From NCBI GenBank assembly GCA_946055125.1, contig CAMGFF010000078.1:1-8385 (forward strand): a stretch of DNA of 8,385 nucleotides, in the 5' to 3' direction. This DNA comes from an uncultured Prevotellaceae bacterium. Lineage in GTDB: Bacteria; Bacteroidota; Bacteroidia; Bacteroidales; Muribaculaceae. Positions 5,286 through 8,385 of this stretch are shown here, piece by piece (the stretch's first letter is position 1; each line of letters opens with the position of its first letter). A program made the translations under genes and the position numbers. A model generated the notes under the pieces. It searched no databases. It was not told where the DNA came from and saw only the letters and a program-made list of their open reading frames with translations.

Positions 5286-7004
5286 ATGGAAATCAACAAT
5301 ACCAACGTGGAGTCTTATCCCTCCTCCGAGAAAATCTACGTCGACGGAACGCTTTTCCCAATCAAGGTGGGTATGCGCCGCATTTCGCTCACCCCCACAG
5401 TGACTTTTGATGCCGGCAACAACCGCATCGTCACCGAGAACGCCCCGGTGTGCGTCTACGACACCAGCGGCCCATTCACCGACCCCGCTGTGAAGGTGGA
5501 TATCAACCGGGGCATTCCGCGCCTGCGCGAGCAGTGGATCGACGAGCGCGGCGACGTGGAGCAGCTCCCCGACATCACCTCGCAATATGGCCGCGAGCGT
5601 CTTGCCGACAAGTCGCTCGACTCTATCCGCTTCCCGCACCTCGTGAAGCCCCGAAAGGCCAAGCCGGGCAAGCGCATCACGCAGATGGCCTACGCCAAGG
5701 CCGGCGTAATCACCGCCGAGATGGAATATGTGGCAATCCGCGAGAACATGAACAACCGCGAGCTGGGCATTGAGTCGCACATCACCCCCGAGTTTGTGCG
5801 CGATGAGATTGCCGCCGGCCGTGCCATTATTCCCGCCAATATCAATCACCCCGAGGCCGAGCCGATGATCATAGGCCGCAACTTCCTCGTGAAGATCAAC
5901 ACCAACATTGGCAACTCGGCCCTCTCCTCGTCGATTGAGGAGGAGGTGAACAAGGCCGTGTGGAGCTGCTACTGGGGCGGCGACACTCTCATGGACCTCT
6001 CCACCGGCGACAACATTCACGAAACCCGCGAGTGGATTATCCGCAACTGCCCTGTGCCAATGGGCACCGTGCCTATCTATCAGGCGCTGGAGAAGGTGCG
6101 CGGCAACGTGCGCAAGCTCACCTGGGAAATCTACCGCGACACGCTCATCGAGCAGTGTGAGCAGGGTGTGGACTACTTCACAATTCACGCCGGTGTGCTG
6201 CGCCGACATGCCGCACTGGTGGGCAAGCGCCTCACGGGCGTGGTGTCGCGCGGCGGAAGCATAATGCTGCAATGGACCGTGCTGCACAATGAGGAAAGCT
6301 TCCTCTACACCCATTTCGACGAGATTTGCGAGATTCTCAACAAATACGACGTGGCCGTGTCGCTCGGCGACGGCATGCGCCCCGGCAGCATTCACGATGC
6401 CAACGATGAGGCTCAGTTCCTGGAGCTCGACGTGCTGGGCGAGCTCACCAAGATTGCGTGGGAGCACGACGTGCAGGTGATTATCGAGGGTCCGGGACAT
6501 GTGCCTATGCACAAAATAAAGGCCAACATGGAGCGGCAGCTCGCCGCATGCCACGAGGCTCCTTTCTACACCCTCGGCCCGCTTACCACCGACATTGCCC
6601 CGGCCTACGACCACATCACCTCGGCAATTGGCGCGGCGCAGATTGGCTGGCTGGGCACGGCAATGCTCTGCTACGTCACCCCCAAGGAGCACCTCAGCCT
6701 CCCCAACCTGGAGGACGTGCGCAATGGCGTGATTGCCTACAAGATTGCAGCCCACGCCGCCGACCTCGCCAAGGGGCATCCCGGAGCGCAGGTGCGCGAC
6801 GACGCTATGAGCAAGGCCCGCTATGAGTTCCGCTGGAAGGACCAGTTCAACCTCTCGCTCGACCCTGCCCGCGCCCGCCAGTATTACATCGACAGCCACA
6901 AGGACGACAACAAGTTCTGCACCATGTGCGGCCCCAATTTCTGTGCCATGCGCATCTCGCAGAACGTAGCCAACGAAATTTGCATAGGAGGAAATAAAGA
7001 ATAA
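5286..7004 (+). CDS. thiC: ThiC: HMP-phosphate synthase (radical SAM, [4Fe-4S])
   Basis: A 572-residue enzyme that rearranges 5-aminoimidazole ribotide into hydroxymethylpyrimidine phosphate, releasing formate and CO. The C-terminal cluster motif C-x2-C-x4-C is Cys545, Cys548 and Cys553. The presumed Zn ligands are His405 (EGPGHVPMH) and His469 (PKEHLSLPN), 64 residues apart as in the Caulobacter enzyme. Other conserved blocks are ITQMAYAKAGVITAEMEYVA (131-150), NINHPEAEPMIIGR (185-198), the VDYFTIHAGVL and SRGGS region (295-325), VSLGDGMRPGSIHDANDEAQ (358-377) and TTDIAPAYDHI (434-444). The reading frame stays open upstream to 5112 inside thiG, but ATG 5286 gives the family N-terminus and follows a T-rich leader. 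The stop shares one base with the thiH start (TAATG). It is probably also limited by TPP through the riboswitch over 3 kb upstream. Confidence 0.97.
   Translation: MEINNTNVESYPSSEKIYVDGTLFPIKVGMRRISLTPTVTFDAGNNRIVTENAPVCVYDTSGPFTDPAVKVDINRGIPRLREQWIDERGDVEQLPDITSQYGRERLADKSLDSIRFPHLVKPRKAKPGKRITQMAYAKAGVITAEMEYVAIRENMNNRELGIESHITPEFVRDEIAAGRAIIPANINHPEAEPMIIGRNFLVKINTNIGNSALSSSIEEEVNKAVWSCYWGGDTLMDLSTGDNIHETREWIIRNCPVPMGTVPIYQALEKVRGNVRKLTWEIYRDTLIEQCEQGVDYFTIHAGVLRRHAALVGKRLTGVVSRGGSIMLQWTVLHNEESFLYTHFDEICEILNKYDVAVSLGDGMRPGSIHDANDEAQFLELDVLGELTKIAWEHDVQVIIEGPGHVPMHKIKANMERQLAACHEAPFYTLGPLTTDIAPAYDHITSAIGAAQIGWLGTAMLCYVTPKEHLSLPNLEDVRNGVIAYKIAAHAADLAKGHPGAQVRDDAMSKARYEFRWKDQFNLSLDPARARQYYIDSHKDDNKFCTMCGPNFCAMRISQNVANEICIGGNKE
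6986..6991 (+). promoter_or_regulatory. Shine-Dalgarno-like AGGAGG before thiH
   Basis: A consensus AGGAGG lies inside the last codons of thiC, 12 nt before the thiH ATG (7004). No other start in the window has one, as expected for Bacteroidota. The spacing is longer than the usual optimum, and the bases also encode Ile-Gly-Gly of ThiC, so it may be fortuitous. TAATG stop-start coupling is an alternative way to start thiH. Confidence 0.35.
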
Positions 7005-8113
7005 TGTTTTCTGAAGAATTATCGAAAATAAGCTGGGACGATACCACCTCACGCATCGGAGCCATGACGGCTCGCGATGTGGAGGCGGCTCTCAGCAAGG
7101 AGGTGCTGAGCGTGGACGACTTCATGGCGCTCATCTCTCCGGCCGCCGTGCCTTATCTCGAAATAATGGCACAGCGGGCGCAGCACTACACGCAGGAGCG
7201 TTTCGGCAAGGTGATAAGCATGTACATTCCGCTCTATCTCAGCAATGCCTGCACCAACTTCTGCGTGTATTGCGGATTCCAGTATGCCAACAAGATTAAG
7301 CGCACCACGCTCACGCCCGAGCAAATCAAGGCCGAGTGTGAGGCCATACGCCGCCTGGGTCCCTTTGAGAACCTGCTCATCGTGACGGGCGAGTTTCCCT
7401 CGGTGGCGGGTGTGGACTACCTTGAGCAAGCCCTGCACATTGCCCGCCCCTACTTCAACAACCTCTCTATCGAGGTGATGCCGCTCAAGCAGCAGGACTA
7501 CCTGAGGCTCACCAAGAGCGGACTCAACGGCGTGGTTTGCTTCCAGGAGACCTACCACCGCGACCGCTACAAGGTGTATCACCCTCACGGCATGAAATCC
7601 AACTTTGAGTGGCGACTCAATGGCTACGACCGAATGGGCGCGGCCGGTGTGCACAAGATTGGCATGGGAGTGCTAATAGGCCTCGAGGACTGGCGCACCG
7701 ACATCACCATGATGGCGCATCACCTGCGCTACCTGCAGAAGCACTACTGGCGCACGCGCTTCTCGGTGAACTTCCCGCGCATGCGCCCCGCCGAGGGGCA
7801 TTTCCAGCCCAATGTGGTGATGACCGACAAGGAGCTGGCGCAGGTCACATTCGCATTCCGAATCTTCGACCACGACGTGGATATATCCTATTCCACACGC
7901 GAGAGCCCCAAGTTCCGCGCCAACATGATGAAGCTCGGCGTAACCTCGATGAGTGCCGGCAGCAAGACCGAGCCGGGCGGATATGTGAGCACCCCCGAGG
8001 CTCTGGAGCAGTTCACCGTGAGCGATGAGCGCACCCCGGCCGAAGTGGCTGCCGAGATACGCGCCTTAGGCTACGAAACGGTGTGGAAAGACTGGGACAA
8101 AATCTTCGACTAA
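7004..8113 (+). CDS. thiH: ThiH: 2-iminoacetate (dehydroglycine) synthase, tyrosine lyase
   Basis: A 369-residue radical SAM enzyme (E. coli ThiH is about 377) that splits tyrosine into p-cresol and dehydroglycine for ThiG. The cluster motif C-x3-C-x2-C is Cys83, Cys87 and Cys90 in NACTNFCVYCGFQ. Further family blocks are LLIVTGEFP (124-132), SIEVMPLKQQDY (155-166), VCFQETYHRDRYKVYHPHG (178-196), IGMGVLIGLEDWRTD (219-233), SVNFPRMRPAEG (254-265), DISYSTRESPKFR (293-305) and GVTSMSAGSKTEPGGY (312-327). The end, FTVSDERTPAEVAAEI, is the BATS-type C-terminal region. Having ThiH rather than the oxygen-dependent glycine oxidase ThiO fits an anaerobe. The start overlaps the thiC stop by one base. 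It is the last thi gene, with a terminator about 110 bp downstream and no thiF after it. Confidence 0.97.
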   Translation: MFSEELSKISWDDTTSRIGAMTARDVEAALSKEVLSVDDFMALISPAAVPYLEIMAQRAQHYTQERFGKVISMYIPLYLSNACTNFCVYCGFQYANKIKRTTLTPEQIKAECEAIRRLGPFENLLIVTGEFPSVAGVDYLEQALHIARPYFNNLSIEVMPLKQQDYLRLTKSGLNGVVCFQETYHRDRYKVYHPHGMKSNFEWRLNGYDRMGAAGVHKIGMGVLIGLEDWRTDITMMAHHLRYLQKHYWRTRFSVNFPRMRPAEGHFQPNVVMTDKELAQVTFAFRIFDHDVDISYSTRESPKFRANMMKLGVTSMSAGSKTEPGGYVSTPEALEQFTVSDERTPAEVAAEIRALGYETVWKDWDKIFD

Positions 8114-8220
8114 GTCCACCCCCCCGCACGAGAGTTTTTTCTTTACCCAGTGAAACGCGAAAAAAAGCCCGGTGAGGAAGAGAATTGTGTGGGGGAGAGA
8201 TTGTGATTTGTGTAATATTT
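8114..8220. other. Intergenic leader-out after thiH, no gene seen
   Basis: This stretch carries no plausible coding frame. Two possible foldings are visible on the + strand. CCCCCGCAC (8121-8129) can pair with GTGTGGGGG (8187-8195), nine pairs including one G-U. Within it, TTTTTTC (8135-8141) can pair with GAAAAAA (8159-8165). These may only help protect the 3' end of the thi transcript. No T-run follows the long-range stem. Confidence 0.4.
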
Positions 8221-8263
8221 GCAGCGGCAAAAGGCGCTTAGGCTTCTTTTTGCCGCTGCTTTT
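8221..8263 (+). terminator. Probable intrinsic terminator of the thi operon
   Basis: GCAGCGGCAAAA (8221-8232) pairs perfectly with TTTTGCCGCTGC (8248-8259), a 12-bp stem around a loop of 15 nt, followed by TTTT (8260-8263). The T-run is short, so termination may be moderate. The right arm is followed on the + strand by T and the left arm is preceded by TATTT, so it could serve both directions between convergent genes. On the - strand the left half of the hairpin is coding sequence plus stop codon of the facing gene. Confidence 0.7.
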
Positions 8264-8384
8264 GTGTGATGATGTGCCGCATTGTGAAGCCCCGGTAAGC
8301 CCTGCCCCCGAGCCTCTCCTCCATGTCCCGGGGAGGGTCGGCGAGTCCGCCCAAGGCCTCGCCACCAGCAGATCCCGTCAGCTG
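8238..8384 (-). CDS. 3' end of an unidentified gene, convergent with the thi operon (partial)
   Basis: Reading the - strand inward from the window edge, one frame stays open for 48 codons from 8384 to a TAA at 8238-8240. The product reads like a natural soluble C-terminus: an acidic-basic stretch DPPRDMEERLGGRAYRG (residues 16-32 of the visible part), then FTMRHIITQ and a charged tail KQRQKEA. About three quarters of its codons end in G or C, as in the genes of this window. I do not recognise the family. The 5' part lies outside the window. The stop codon lies in the loop of the shared hairpin. A longer frame on the same strand (8066-8365) is less protein-like and runs through the hairpin into thiH. 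The call rests on composition and context only. Confidence 0.45.
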   Translation of the reverse strand, partial: QLTGSAGGEALGGLADPPRDMEERLGGRAYRGFTMRHIITQKQRQKEA

Positions 8385-8385
8385 A

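Noticed and set aside
5256..7052. A 598-codon open frame on the - strand, antisense to thiC
   Set aside because: It is rich in His, Val, Gly and Leu, with no domain I recognise. It mirrors thiC and arises because GC-rich third positions suppress stop codons on the opposite strand.
8213..8221. TAATATTTG as a + strand promoter driving the hairpin at 8221 as a small RNA
   Set aside because: The TA is three bases from TTTG rather than two, and there is no -33 element at the right distance. A terminator explains the hairpin better.
8066..8365. A 99-codon - strand frame overlapping the end of thiH
   Set aside because: It runs through the intergenic hairpin and into thiH, with low-complexity Ser/Lys/Gly composition. 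Another frame (8384 to 8238) is more protein-like.
8264..8385. GC-rich tail as part of a structured RNA such as RNase P RNA
   Set aside because: I looked for the conserved RNase P, tmRNA and SRP RNA motifs on both strands and did not find them. A coding frame on the - strand accounts for the composition.

Overview
The window looks like chromosomal DNA of a Bacteroidota (Bacteroidales) species. It has three TAnnTTTG-type -7 promoter boxes typical of that phylum. Leaders and gaps are AT-rich, most starts lack a Shine-Dalgarno, and coding DNA prefers G/C at third codon positions. A GC-richer gut lineage such as Muribaculaceae or a Prevotella relative would fit, but the genus is an inference.

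Left part (1-1909): a two-gene unit for membrane proteins of the CidA/LrgA and LrgB families, 19 bp apart and behind their own promoter. A MarC-family membrane protein with its own promoter follows. The lrgB-marC gap carries a small direct-repeat patch that begins at the lrgB stop codon.

Middle and right part (1977-8113): a thiamine biosynthesis operon, all on the + strand. A good Bacteroidota promoter (TTTG-N20-TAAATTTG) is followed within a few bases by a complete TPP riboswitch aptamer. The genes are thiD, thiS, a divergent ThiE/TenI-fold gene, thiE, thiG, thiC and thiH. ThiC makes HMP-P and ThiD phosphorylates it to HMP-PP. ThiH supplies dehydroglycine from tyrosine, ThiS carries sulfur, ThiG closes the thiazole ring, and ThiE joins the two halves. 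Genes overlap or lie within 37 bp of each other, consistent with one transcript under riboswitch control. ThiF, which adenylates ThiS, is not in the window.

Right end (8114-8385): a short AU-rich intergenic stretch, then a strong hairpin followed by four T that probably ends the thi transcript. Facing it on the - strand is what reads like the last 48 codons of an unidentified gene cut by the window edge.

Overall this is a conventional vitamin-synthesis and membrane-protein region. I see no phage, transposon, CRISPR, tRNA or rRNA, and no convincing new system. The points most worth a second look are the degenerate ThiE paralogue, a dyad lying exactly in the thi promoter spacer, a possible P5-competing repeat downstream of the riboswitch, and the absence of thiF.
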